Source: Paraburkholderia silviterrae
Lineage (GTDB): Bacteria > Pseudomonadota > Gammaproteobacteria > Burkholderiales > Burkholderiaceae
Reading direction: 5' to 3'
DNA length: 64,000 nt
NCBI RefSeq assembly: GCF_004353915.1
Contig: NZ_SMRP01000004.1
Coordinates: 230,572-294,571 of the forward strand
In this document: piece after piece, positions 29,327-38,246 of the stretch
Position numbering within the stretch: the first letter of the stretch is position 1
Layout: each line of letters starts with the position of its first letter
Program-made: the position numbers and the translations under genes
The notes under the pieces: model-generated
Database searches by the model: none
Seen by the model: the letters and a program-made list of their open reading frames with translations, nothing else
Told to the model about the DNA's origin: nothing

Positions 29327-30733
29327 TCAGTGCTCGTGCGGATGACGCCCGAGGTGCGAATGATGGCGAGAGTAGAGGAAGTAGATCGACAGGCCGATCA
29401 GCAGCCACACCACGAACGCGACCCACGTGATCCACGCGAGATTGAGCATCAGGAACAGGCACGAGGCCACCGCGAGGATCGGCACGACCGGGACACCCGG
29501 GCAGCGGAACGCGCGCGGCAGATCGGGGTGCGTGCGGCGCAGGACGAGCACGGCGATCGAGACCATCGAGAACGCGGCGAGCGTGCCGATGTTGATGAGC
29601 TCGGCGAGCACGTTCAGCGGCACGAGCGCGCCGATCATGCCAAAGAAGATGCCGACGAGCCAGGTGGTGAAGAACGGCGTGGCGTAGCGCGGATGGACCT
29701 TCGAGAGCTTTGCGGGCAAGAGGCCGTCACGCGACATGGCGAAGATGATGCGGGTCTGGCCGTAGCTCATCACGAGAATCACGGTGAGCATGCCGAGCAC
29801 GGCGCCAAGGTCGATGAAGCCGGCGACCCATTTCTCGCCGGCCACCTGCAGGGCGTACGAAACGGGGTGGGCGATGCCGGCGAACTGCTGCCAGGGGACG
29901 ATGCCCGTGACGACGGCCGCGACGGCCACATACAGCACCGCGCAGACGATGAGCGACGCGATGATGCCCACAGGCAGGTCGCGCTTCGGATCCTTGACCT
30001 CTTCGGCCGCCGAGGAGACCGAGTCGAAGCCAATGAACGCGAAGAACATCACGGCGGCGGCGCCGAACACGCCGTTCCAGCCGTGCGGCATGAACGGGTG
30101 CCAATTCTCGGGCGTCACGTGGAAGGCGCCCACGGCGATCACGAGCAGCACGACCGTGACCTTGATCGCGACCATGACGTTGTTGATGCGCGTGGATTCG
30201 CGCACGCCAATGGAGAGCAGCGCCGTGATGACCATCATCACGAGGAAGGCGGGCAGGTTGAAGAGCGTGAACGCGCCGGGCACGGCGCCGGGCGCGGCCG
30301 TGAGGGCCGTGGGCAGCGAAATGCCGAAGCCGGAGAGCAGCGACTGCAGATAGCCCGACCAGCCCACCGAGACGGCCGAGGTGGCGAGTCCGTACTCGAG
30401 CATCAGGTCCCAGCCGATGATCCACGCCACCAGCTCGCCGAGCGTGGCGTACGAGTAGGTGTAGATCGAGCCCGCCACGGGAATGGTCGAGGCGAACTCG
30501 GCGTAGGCGAGGGCGGCGAAGCAACAGGCCACGGCGGCGATGAGGAACGAGAGCATCAGCGCGGGGCCGGCCTGCACGGCGCCGGTGCCGGTCAGCACGA
30601 AAATGCCGGTGCCGATGATCGCGCCGACGCCGAGAAAGGTGAGGTCCAGTGCGCCGAGGGCCTTCTTCAGGCCGGCGCCCTGGGCGCTCGCCTGCAGCAT
30701 GTGTTCGACGTTCTTTTTGCGAAAGAGGGACAT
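29327..30733 (-). CDS. APC-superfamily amino acid permease (cationic amino acid transporter type)
   Basis: 468 residues with about 12 hydrophobic helices. The conserved helix-1 motif GVGAIIGTGIFVLTG and the helix-6 FFAFIGFDSVSSAAEE, which bind substrate in APC transporters, are visible. The His-rich C-terminus (SRHHSHLGRHPHEH) is unusual. The protein resembles the YfnA/CAT group. Start ATG 30733 with GGAG about 10 bp upstream is preferred over an upstream Met at 30775. It is a single-gene unit. Confidence 0.9.
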   Translation of the reverse strand: MSLFRKKNVEHMLQASAQGAGLKKALGALDLTFLGVGAIIGTGIFVLTGTGAVQAGPALMLSFLIAAVACCFAALAYAEFASTIPVAGSIYTYSYATLGELVAWIIGWDLMLEYGLATSAVSVGWSGYLQSLLSGFGISLPTALTAAPGAVPGAFTLFNLPAFLVMMVITALLSIGVRESTRINNVMVAIKVTVVLLVIAVGAFHVTPENWHPFMPHGWNGVFGAAAVMFFAFIGFDSVSSAAEEVKDPKRDLPVGIIASLIVCAVLYVAVAAVVTGIVPWQQFAGIAHPVSYALQVAGEKWVAGFIDLGAVLGMLTVILVMSYGQTRIIFAMSRDGLLPAKLSKVHPRYATPFFTTWLVGIFFGMIGALVPLNVLAELINIGTLAAFSMVSIAVLVLRRTHPDLPRAFRCPGVPVVPILAVASCLFLMLNLAWITWVAFVVWLLIGLSIYFLYSRHHSHLGRHPHEH

Positions 30734-31127
30734 TGGGCGGGGGACTCCAGGTAAAGCGCGCGGGCGGCAACGCAAACGCGAGGGACGCTATCGCGCTCTT
30801 GTGCCTTCTCGTGCCGTATGGCGGGGAAACCCATAATTTTAGCGGATCGGGGCGGTGCAGCCGGTCCAGCCGGGTTGGGCGCGAGCCGGATTCGGCGCGG
30901 GGCGGCAGTCGATTCCGCCGCAAAGGGGCAGAGGCGCGTGCAATCCTTGCACGAACCCGCGCGAAAAGGCGCAATTCATCTCCGGATCAACGGCTTATGG
31001 CGAGAAGGCGCCTTAGTGACGCGTCCTTTGCGCAGTACATGCGGTGCGGTGGAGCGCCGTCGGACCGCTCGCGGCCCGACCGCCCGGGCGGCCGCTGGGA
31101 AGCGCCGCTGTCGAGCGATGCGCCGAC
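30734..31127. other. Intergenic region, no gene seen
   Basis: About 390 bp between the permease (promoter side) and the end of the response regulator gene. Open frames are Arg/Ala-rich and not gene-like. A short AT patch, CCCATAATTTTAGC near 30829-30842, may belong to the permease promoter. Confidence 0.4.
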
Positions 31128-31784
31128 TCAGAGCCCGGGCGTGGGCGCGAGATCGACGAGCCGGTTGCTCATCACATAGAAGGTGAGCTCGGCGTTGTTG
31201 GTGAGCTTCATCTTTTCGAGCAGGCGCGTGCGGTAGACGCTCACCGTCTTCACCGAAAGCGAGAGCGTGTGCGCGATGTCGGTGAGCCGCTTGCCCGAGG
31301 CGAGCATGCACAGCGTCTGGTACTCGCGGTCGGAAAGCTTTTCGTGCGGCATTTGCTCGCCGTCGACGAGCACGTAGTCGGCGAGCGCTTCGGCCATCGC
31401 CGGGCTCACGTACTTGCGGCCGTTCGCGACCTGCTGAATCGCTGCGATCATCTGCGCGGCGTCCACCGTCTTCGAGAGATAGCCCGAAGCGCCCGCCTTC
31501 AGCGCGCGCACGGCGTACTGATCTTCGCGATACATCGAGAACATCAGCACCGGCACGCGCGGCGCCTTTTTCTTCGCGCGCTTGAGCACTTCGATGCCAC
31601 TCATGTCGGGCAGCGAGATGTCGAGCAGCGCCACGTCGCAGGCGTGCTTCGCGACGGCGGCGAGCGCTTCGGCGCCGCTTTGCGCCTCGATCACTTCGCA
31701 CGCGACGCCACGATCGAGCAGCAGCTGGCGCACGCCCTGGCGCACCACAGCGTGATCGTCGACGAGCAGGATGCGCAGGGTCAT
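31128..31784 (-). CDS. NarL/LuxR-family response regulator
   Basis: 218 residues. The receiver domain has the acidic pair in LLVDDHAVV, the phospho-acceptor Asp in VALLDISLPDMSG and Lys in GYLSKT. The C-terminal LuxR-type helix-turn-helix contains SDREYQTLCMLASG and LSVKTVSVYRTRLLEKM. It overlaps the sensor kinase stop by 4 bp (ATGA), so the pair is translated together. Targets are unknown. Confidence 0.95.
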   Translation of the reverse strand: MTLRILLVDDHAVVRQGVRQLLLDRGVACEVIEAQSGAEALAAVAKHACDVALLDISLPDMSGIEVLKRAKKKAPRVPVLMFSMYREDQYAVRALKAGASGYLSKTVDAAQMIAAIQQVANGRKYVSPAMAEALADYVLVDGEQMPHEKLSDREYQTLCMLASGKRLTDIAHTLSLSVKTVSVYRTRLLEKMKLTNNAELTFYVMSNRLVDLAPTPGL

Positions 31785-32893
31785 GAGCGCACGCCTTTCA
31801 CGAGGTTCGGAGCCTGCTCGGCGCACGGGCGCGAGAGCAGCGCCTCCCACAGGAAGCGTGCTTCGATGGTCGTGCCGGGACGGGCTGGATCGGCGGCTGC
31901 GCGGTGGGTCTGCGCGTCGCTGGCGTGTTCAGTGGGCATGTCGCAAGCCGGCTGGCCGGCCTGAGTGTTCTGGCTGGCGGACAAGGCGTGGCGAGCGGGC
32001 GCGGTGCGCAGCGTGCCGCCGAAGGCGGCGCAGCGCTCGCGCATGCCGGCAATGCCATAGGCGCTGCGGCCGTTCGCGTGGCTCTCGCCGTTGTGCGCCG
32101 CTTGTCCGCACTGGCGCCTTGCGCGCCGTGCGGCTTCGCGCGAGAGGCCCACGCCGTCGTCGATCACGCTCACGATCAGCTCGCGCGGCGTGCTCGTCAG
32201 CCATACCTCGATTCGCGTGGCTCGCGCATGGCGTGCGACGTTAGTGAGCGCTTCCTGCGCGACGCGAAAGAGCGCGAGCGCCGCCTCGGCGGGCAGGCGC
32301 GCGAGGCGCGCCTCGTCGTCGCGGGAGAATCCAGTGGTGTGGGTGGTGGCTGGCGCGCCGGCGGTCGAACGGCTTGTTGAGGGGGGCGTTGAGCGGGTCG
32401 TTGAGCGGGCCGTAAAGCGCGCGGCAAGCCCGGTGCGCGAGGCGAAGCCGCGCGTCCAGCTGGCGAGCGCGGCGGCGAGCCCCGCATCCAGCTCGGGCGC
32501 GTACAACCCGTCGAGCACGCGGCGCAAGGCGTCTCCGGCGCAATCCAGCGAGCCCCTGACGAGCGCGAGTGCCTCGGTGCATTGCGGCGGCGCGTCGGCG
32601 GGCAGCCAGGTGTGGACGTTCGCGAGGGCGATGCGCGTAGCCGCCAGTTCGGCGCCCACGCTGTCGTGCAACTCTTGTGCGAGCCGGTGGCGCGCGACCT
32701 CGTCCGCGTGAACGCGGGCGGCGCAGGATGCGACAATCTGCCGCTGCACGCGCGCGATGGCGTCGAGCGCCACGCGCGCGCCTTCGGCGTTGGCGAGCAG
32801 GGGCGGGCCGCTGGCCGCGCAGGCGGCACGCGTGCCTGGCGCGTCAGCACGAGGCACGCCCGCATCAAACGCGGCGCGAGTCGACGTATCCAT
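31781..32893 (-). CDS. NarX-type sensor histidine kinase (HisKA_3), no transmembrane segments
   Basis: 370 residues. The phospho-acceptor His is in AQELHDSVGAELAA; the HATPase_c domain has VAQEALTNVARHA and IDDGVGLS, then GIAGMRERC. No membrane helices or clear sensor domain are seen, so the signal is cytoplasmic or comes through a partner. A Ser/Thr/Arg repeat linker (about residues 155-180) splits the dimerisation and ATPase regions. Start 32893 (MDTSTRAAFD) has GGGGGA closely upstream; the open frame to 33049 is less convincing. Confidence 0.88.
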   Translation of the reverse strand: MDTSTRAAFDAGVPRADAPGTRAACAASGPPLLANAEGARVALDAIARVQRQIVASCAARVHADEVARHRLAQELHDSVGAELAATRIALANVHTWLPADAPPQCTEALALVRGSLDCAGDALRRVLDGLYAPELDAGLAAALASWTRGFASRTGLAARFTARSTTRSTPPSTSRSTAGAPATTHTTGFSRDDEARLARLPAEAALALFRVAQEALTNVARHARATRIEVWLTSTPRELIVSVIDDGVGLSREAARRARRQCGQAAHNGESHANGRSAYGIAGMRERCAAFGGTLRTAPARHALSASQNTQAGQPACDMPTEHASDAQTHRAAADPARPGTTIEARFLWEALLSRPCAEQAPNLVKGVRS

Positions 32894-33407
32894 CCATCCC
32901 CCGTTATTTCCCGTCCAGGAACCGGCTCTTTTCTGCTTTTGCTTGCGCGCCGACGCCTTGGCATCATCCAGAGCACGGCGCAGCGTAACGAAACTTACAT
33001 TCAGTAACAGTCGAGCTCTGACCTTGTCAGGCGCTCTGATCCGGCCCATGTTGCGCCGCGATAATATCTGAAAAAAATGAAAACTTCAGTCGGGACAACA
33101 CTTAGCGGCGAAAGCTAAGAGACTGTATGAAGTTGCCCAGCGCTGTCTATGTAGGAAAAACGCTGACACGGAAGCTACGCGAAGTCTGTGAAAAATGTAA
33201 CCGCGAGATGGGTGTTGCGCGGGGTTTTTTGACGTGCGGCTGTGACGGGTAGTCGGCAAATAAAAAAACCGGAGCGCGAGGCTCCGGTTTTGTGTGCCGG
33301 GCATGCCGGTGGTTCAAGCCGGCGATGCTGGCGAGGGGGCATGCCCCAAAGCGGCTTGACCGATAGACCCAGCCGCTCGATTCAGCCAATGGGCTTAGCC
33401 AACGGGT
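32894..33407. other. Intergenic region upstream of the two-component operon
   Basis: About 510 bp, partly AT-richer than the genome. It should hold the promoter of the kinase/regulator pair. A 15-bp motif, ATATCTGAAAAAAAT (33064-33078), recurs exactly upstream of livK (43500-43514). The fpr terminator lies at 33266-33292. No gene is supported. Confidence 0.45.
33266..33292 (-). terminator. Intrinsic terminator of fpr
   Basis: CCGGAGC and GCTCCGG form a stem with a 5-nt loop, followed on the minus strand by TTTTTTTATTT. On the plus strand it is followed by TTTT, so it could work in both directions. Confidence 0.85.
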
Positions 33408-34178
33408 TTAGCCAACAAAGGCCTTTTCCACGACGTAATGGCCAGGTTCGTTGTTGCTGCCTTCCTTGAGGCCGGCCTTTTCGAGCAGGGCGACCGTGTC
33501 GCGCAGCATATGCGTGCTGCCACACATCATGATGCGGTCGCGCTCCGGCGAGAACCCGGGCAGGTCGAGGTCGGCAAACAGCTTGCCGGTATCGATGAGC
33601 TCAGTGATGCGGCCGCGGTTGTCGAACACTTCGCGCGTCACGGTCGGGTAGTAGACCAGCTTCTCGCGCACGATCTCGCCGAGGTACTCGTGCTCGCGCA
33701 GCTCCTCGGTGATGAATTCCTTGTACGCGAGTTCGTCGACGAAACGGCAGGTGTGCGTGAGCACGATCTTCTCGTAACGGTCGTAAATGTCCGGGTCCTT
33801 GATGATCGACATGAAGGGCGCGAGGCCCGTGCCGGTCGAGAGCAGCCACAGGACCTTGCCGGGCAGCAGGTTGTCGGCCACCAGCGTGCCGACGGGCTTC
33901 TTGCCGATCAGAACCTTGTCGCCGACCTTCAGGTGCTGCAGGCGCGACGTGAGCGGGCCGTCCGGCACCTTGATGCTCAGGAACTCGAGATGCTCTTCAT
34001 AGTTCGCGCTCGCAAGCGAGTACGCGCGCATCAGCGGCTTGCCTTCGACCTCGAGGCCGACCATGGTGAACTGGCCGTTGTCGAAACGCAGGGCCTGGTC
34101 GCGCGTGCAGGTGAAGCTGAATAGCGTGTCGGTCCAGTGGTGGACGCTCAGAACGGTTTCTTCGGTGTGTTTGCTCAT
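33408..34178 (-). CDS. fpr: Ferredoxin/flavodoxin-NADP+ reductase
   Basis: 256-residue FAD enzyme that exchanges electrons between NADPH and ferredoxin or flavodoxin, often induced by oxidative stress. FAD-binding RAYSLAS and the NADP-domain GTGLAPFMS are visible, with the bacterial-type C-terminus HYVVEKAFVG. Start ATG 34178 (MSKHTEETVL) is chosen because it gives the usual length of about 255; an open frame upstream to 34298 lacks homology. Single-gene unit with its own terminator. Confidence 0.95.
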   Translation of the reverse strand: MSKHTEETVLSVHHWTDTLFSFTCTRDQALRFDNGQFTMVGLEVEGKPLMRAYSLASANYEEHLEFLSIKVPDGPLTSRLQHLKVGDKVLIGKKPVGTLVADNLLPGKVLWLLSTGTGLAPFMSIIKDPDIYDRYEKIVLTHTCRFVDELAYKEFITEELREHEYLGEIVREKLVYYPTVTREVFDNRGRITELIDTGKLFADLDLPGFSPERDRIMMCGSTHMLRDTVALLEKAGLKEGSNNEPGHYVVEKAFVG

Positions 34179-34790
34179 GGTTCCTGATGATGCGAAACAA
34201 GGTCCGCCGGACGGGGGCGTTCCTTCCGGCCGCGCATGACGGTGCATGACGGACTCGGTTTGACGATGCGCAGCGTGCGCGTTTTGGCGGTTGCCCATGC
34301 GTGCGCCTTGCGTTCTTGCGCCGCGCTTTGCTTCCGCTTCGTGCCCCGCTTTTTTGCCAGCTTGCCAGCCGTCCCATTGCGAACGAGGCGCAGCCCGTTA
34401 TTTTACCGCGAGCGTGCCTCATGGGCTGCGCCGCGTCTAACGAGCGTGGTGGCCTGCGCTACGCGAGGTGTCGCAGGGTGCTGTGTCGGCGCCTGCGCGG
34501 CCCATGCATACAGGCCGTGACGCGACAAAGCGGGCTTCGGCGGGATGCGGCGCGAAGGCGCGAAAGCCTCGGATTTCGACAGCCCTTGGGACGGGCCGGT
34601 TTGGCCCGTCAGGGCGTGCGCGCTTGCCGCAGGCGGCACGCGCTCGAATACGACGCATGCCGCTCGAATGTTCGCCCAAATGATACCGGAAGGTCTGACA
34701 GGCCGCAGCAGAGACCCTGCTCGCGGGGGCAGATTCGGCGCGTGGCGGCGGTGTATCGCCGCGCTTTTATGGCCCAGCGGCGCGCGGGTG
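34179..34790. other. Intergenic region, no gene seen
   Basis: About 610 bp between fpr (promoter side) and the LysE gene end. A hairpin ACGGGCC/GGCCCGT lies at about 34590-34608 without a T run on the minus strand. Several open frames are present on both strands but all are Arg/Ala-rich; none is supported. Confidence 0.4.
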
Positions 34791-35480
34791 TCAGCGGTCG
34801 GCGGCGAGCTTCGCGGCGAGGCCGATCAGCGCCGCGCCGCAGAACGCGTCGATGGGGCGGCGCAGCCGCTTGTAGCCGCGTTGCGTGCGGTGGTCGGCGA
34901 ACAGGAGCGCGAGGCTCGAGTGATAGCCAAACGACATCGCCGCAACGAGTGTGAGCGCCGTGCCGTAGAACCACAGCGGCGGATGAGCCGGAAAGATCGC
35001 CGCGAACACGCTGGTCCAGAACACGCAGGACTTCGGGTTCGTGAGGCAGGTGAGAAAGCCCGCGCGCCACGTGCGCAGCCATGCGCGCCGGTCGGGCGGC
35101 GGCAGCGGGGCGACGGGGGCGTTTTCGGCGCTGCGGCTCGCTCCGGCGTCACGGGCGGCGTGGGGTTCATCGGCCGTATTGGCGTCCCGTCGTGCGCCCG
35201 AGCGCAGCAGCTTGATGCCGAACCAGAGCAGATAGAGTGCGCCGGCGACGCGCACGCCGTGATAGAGCCATTCGATGTGCTGGAGCACCGCGGCGAAGCC
35301 GAGCATGGCGAGCGCGGCCCAGAGCGTGGAGCCCGTGCCCACGCCGAACGCCGAGGCGATGCCAAGGCTGCGCCTGCCGGCCAGCGAGAGCTGCGTCACC
35401 ATGAAGAAGTTCGGGCCGGGGCTCACGAGCGCGAGCAAATAGACAATGGCGATCTGAAGCAGCGTGGTGAAGGGATGCAT
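34791..35480 (-). CDS. LysE/RhtB family amino acid exporter
   Basis: 229 residues with about six hydrophobic helices. The family N-terminus is clear: YLLALVSPGPNFFMVTQ, followed by GVGTGSTLWA. The cytoplasmic loop (about 95-125) is Ala/Pro/Arg-rich and longer than usual. LysE-type proteins export lysine, homoserine, threonine or other amino acids; the substrate is unknown here. Confidence 0.9.
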   Translation of the reverse strand: MHPFTTLLQIAIVYLLALVSPGPNFFMVTQLSLAGRRSLGIASAFGVGTGSTLWAALAMLGFAAVLQHIEWLYHGVRVAGALYLLWFGIKLLRSGARRDANTADEPHAARDAGASRSAENAPVAPLPPPDRRAWLRTWRAGFLTCLTNPKSCVFWTSVFAAIFPAHPPLWFYGTALTLVAAMSFGYHSSLALLFADHRTQRGYKRLRRPIDAFCGAALIGLAAKLAADR

Positions 35481-35717
35481 GGGGGAGCCGGGCGGGAAGG
35501 ACGCACCCCGAGGGCGCGCGACGCGCCATATTAGCGCGATTGCGCTGGCCTTTCGCGGGTGTTTGGCGGGTGCCTCACGGCGGCGCGCTGGGCATCGCGT
35601 GCTGGCGGAACTTGCGCTGCACGTGGTTCCGCCGCCGGCTGGGTGTCCTGGCGCCGCGTGGGGCGGCCGCCGGCTGGGTGGCGTGGCGCATCGTGGGGCG
35701 CGGCGCGCCCCGGCGCG

Positions 35718-36521
35718 TCATTCGAGCCGCAGCCGCGCCATGTAAGGCAGGTGATCGGAGAGCCAGGCTGTTTCCTGCGCGGGCTGGATCAGCTCGACGG
35801 GCTGCAGGCCGCGCACGAACATCTTGTCGAGCGCGAGCGCGGGCGAGAACGCCGGAAACGTGCGCGCCGGCTCGCCGAGCAGCGTCGCGACTTCCTGCAG
35901 GCCGTGCTCCGCGAAGAGCGGCACCGAGTCGTTGCGCCAGTCGTTGAAGTCGCCCGCGAGCACGAGCGGCCCTTGCGGCGCCTCCTTGGCGATCCAGTGC
36001 GCGATCCAGGCCATCTGCCGCAGGCGCGCGCTGCGCGTGAGCGCGAGGTGCGCGCACAGCAGCGTGACCGACTGGCCCGCCACGCTTGCGCGCGCGACGA
36101 GCAGGCCGCGCCGCTCGAAGCGGTGCGCCGAGATATCCCAGCGTCCGCCCAGATCGAGCGGATGGGGCGAGAGGATGGCGTTGCCATGCCGCCACGAAGG
36201 CTTGAACACGTTCGGCCCGAGCGCGATCTGCAACTCGAGCGCGTCGGCGATTTCGGTGGCCTGGCAGTGCCAGACGTCCTCGAGCGGGTCGCCGAGCTCG
36301 GCGCCGAAAGTCGAGGAGAGCACCGGTTGCGGCAGTCGCCGCGCCATCGCCTCCTGAAGGAACCAGGCGTCGGCGTGGGTGGACTGCACCCAGCGCCGCA
36401 TGGCCTGCCAGGCCTGAAAGCCAAGCGGTGAGCGGCCCTTGTGCAGGTTCCAGCTCACCGCAACGAAGTCCCGGGTGTTGGCCGGCACCGTGTCGATGAG
36501 GGGTTGTTCGAAATTTCGCAT
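35718..36521 (-). CDS. Endonuclease/exonuclease/phosphatase family protein
   Basis: 267 residues of the EEP (DNase I-like) fold. Visible are VSWNLHKGRS (Asn), WFLQEA (Glu), VLAGDFNDW (Asp/Asn) and the C-terminal SDHLPYMARL with the catalytic His. Members act on nucleic acids, phospholipids or inositol phosphates, so the substrate is open. Start 36521 (MRNFEQ) was chosen as the last Met before the conserved core; the frame upstream overlaps the repeat protein gene in another frame. Confidence 0.85.
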   Translation of the reverse strand: MRNFEQPLIDTVPANTRDFVAVSWNLHKGRSPLGFQAWQAMRRWVQSTHADAWFLQEAMARRLPQPVLSSTFGAELGDPLEDVWHCQATEIADALELQIALGPNVFKPSWRHGNAILSPHPLDLGGRWDISAHRFERRGLLVARASVAGQSVTLLCAHLALTRSARLRQMAWIAHWIAKEAPQGPLVLAGDFNDWRNDSVPLFAEHGLQEVATLLGEPARTFPAFSPALALDKMFVRGLQPVELIQPAQETAWLSDHLPYMARLRLE

Positions 36522-36601
36522 GCGCTTGTTACGACGAGTTCTTACGACAGTTTCGTGCGGATGGCGGATCGCGCTTCGAGGCGGCACATCCGGGCAGTAT
36601 C

Positions 36602-37795
36602 TCAGGGCTGCTGGGATGGCGGCGCGAGGCTTGCGCGCACCCGGTAGAGCAACTTGGGATTCTTGTCGATGATGGGCCAGTCGACCCACTGGCCCGCGGG
36701 CACGACGAGCCCCGGATGGCTGGCGTGCACCTGGCGCGGCGTGGGCGGCAACTTGCAGCCTTCCGGGGTTTGCGGCGCGACGTCGCCTTCGATTGTCTCC
36801 TGGGCTTCGATCGCCAGGATCGACTCGGTCCGGTTCGCCCGCAACGGCGAGACCGTGATGGTGCGCTGCAGGTCGATGCTGCCGGCGGGCTGGTCCTTGC
36901 AGCCGACATCGTGTGAAACGACCTTGTGATGGGTGTCGGTGCGCGCCTGGCCGACCGTGGTCGTGCCGTCGAATGAATCGATCAACTGGCCGTCGCGGAG
37001 TATCTGCAGCGTCCACTGGACGACGGGTTGCTCGGCGGATTGCATAGAGGGCTGCGACGCTGGCGCCGGCTGTGCGGCGGGTTGCGGCGTGGTTACCGGC
37101 ACTGGCTGTGCGGTGCGCTGTGGTGCGGGTGCGGGTGCGGGCGCCGTGGCTGGCTGTGCATACGGCTGCGGGGCGGGTGCCGGCTGCGTGTATGGCTGGG
37201 GCGCGCTCTGCATGGCGGGCTGCCGCGCTGGCGCGGGTTGCACGCCCGGTTGCGGCGCAGGTGCGAGCTGCGCGGCCGGTTGTGGCGCGGGTGCGGACTG
37301 CACGGCTGGTTGCGGCGCGGGCGTGGACTGCGCGGCCGGTTGTGGCGCGGGCGCGGACTTTGCGGCTGGCTGCGGCGCGGGCGCGGACTTCGCGGCTGGC
37401 TGCGGCGTCGGTGCGGGCTGCACGCTCGTTTGTGATGCCGGTGCCGGCAGCAATGGCGGCTCCGCCGTGAGGGTGGGCTGCACGGCGGGCTGCGCATTCT
37501 GCTGGGGAGCGGGCTCATAAGCGGGTTCATACGCCGGCTTGTGAGCGGGCTTATGGGGGCGCTTGTGAACGGGGTGGGGGGCCGGCTTCGATGCTGCCGG
37601 TGCCGCCGGCTGTTGAGCCGGTTGCGCTGCTGGCTGCTGAGCGGTCCCGGCAGAGGGGGCCGGAACGGCGTGCACCTTCGGTTGAGAGGCGGGAACCGCG
37701 GGCTGCACCACACCCTGCGTCTCCGTCTGCGCGCTCACACATGCGGCGGCAGCGGCGAACACTACAGCGGCGAGGCAATTCTTCAACAACGTCAT
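36602..37795 (-). CDS. Secreted Pro/Ala/Gln repeat protein with conserved C-terminal domain
   Basis: 397 residues. A signal peptide (MTLLKNCLAAVVFAAAAACVSA) is followed by about 220 residues of Ala/Pro/Gln, including eight units of about ten residues such as SAPAPQPAAQ. The C-terminal 130 residues look folded: VQWTLQILRDGQLIDSFDG, then a Cys pair and WVDWPIIDKNPKLLYRVRA. A periplasmic spacer or cell-wall-spanning protein is plausible, the long Pro-rich arm holding the C-terminal domain away from the membrane. ATG 37795 has GGAG 9 bp upstream. No named family recognised. Confidence 0.75.
   Translation of the reverse strand: MTLLKNCLAAVVFAAAAACVSAQTETQGVVQPAVPASQPKVHAVPAPSAGTAQQPAAQPAQQPAAPAASKPAPHPVHKRPHKPAHKPAYEPAYEPAPQQNAQPAVQPTLTAEPPLLPAPASQTSVQPAPTPQPAAKSAPAPQPAAKSAPAPQPAAQSTPAPQPAVQSAPAPQPAAQLAPAPQPGVQPAPARQPAMQSAPQPYTQPAPAPQPYAQPATAPAPAPAPQRTAQPVPVTTPQPAAQPAPASQPSMQSAEQPVVQWTLQILRDGQLIDSFDGTTTVGQARTDTHHKVVSHDVGCKDQPAGSIDLQRTITVSPLRANRTESILAIEAQETIEGDVAPQTPEGCKLPPTPRQVHASHPGLVVPAGQWVDWPIIDKNPKLLYRVRASLAPPSQQP
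37209..37448 (-). repeat. Eight tandem 30-bp units in the Pro/Ala-rich protein gene
   Basis: Units begin at 37209, 37239, 37269, 37299, 37329, 37359, 37389 and 37419. Each encodes ten residues of the type SAPAPQPAAK. Sequence drift between units shows they are not a very recent expansion. Confidence 0.8.
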
Positions 37796-38246
37796 ATCGG
37801 CAGGCTCCATGCACGCGTGCCGCGCGAGTCGGCAGTGCGGGCTCGCAACGGCGGGGCGGGTTCCTTATGACCTTCGATCCTATACCGGGTTCGCAAACGC
37901 CGGACCGCGGACATCGATTTCAAATGGGGACAGCGCGGCGCCGCTTCATCGGGGCCGCGCGTGACTATTTGTAATATAGAGGCAACAACGGTGCATTTCG
38001 AGGTCTACTATGGAAGAGATTGTTATTTTCATTGCAACGATGAACGTCATTTAATCGAAGTTGCCGATCGATAGCCAAGGCATGCGCCGACACGGGCTGG
38101 CTCGCAAGAGTATGCGCGATGCGTGGATTTGCCCGCATATCCGGCGAGTATTCGAGTCGAGCACGCCTTGCACGAGGCGTACAATTTTTCTCATGGCGGC
38201 GCCGGCGAGCAGCCGCCGCCTCATTCGCCGGAGGCGGACGCAGGAC
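37796..38246. other. Divergent intergenic region, no gene seen
   Basis: About 450 bp between the repeat-protein gene (minus) and the oxidoreductase (plus). AT-richer sequence around 37960-38060 probably holds promoters. No gene is supported. Confidence 0.45.

Noticed and set aside
34590..34608. ACGGGCC/GGCCCGT hairpin as a terminator upstream of fpr
   Set aside because: No T run on either strand and no gene end nearby; left only as a remark.
37209..37448. Regular 30-bp repeats resembling a CRISPR array
   Set aside because: The units are contiguous, without spacers, in frame within a coding region and drift as protein repeats do.
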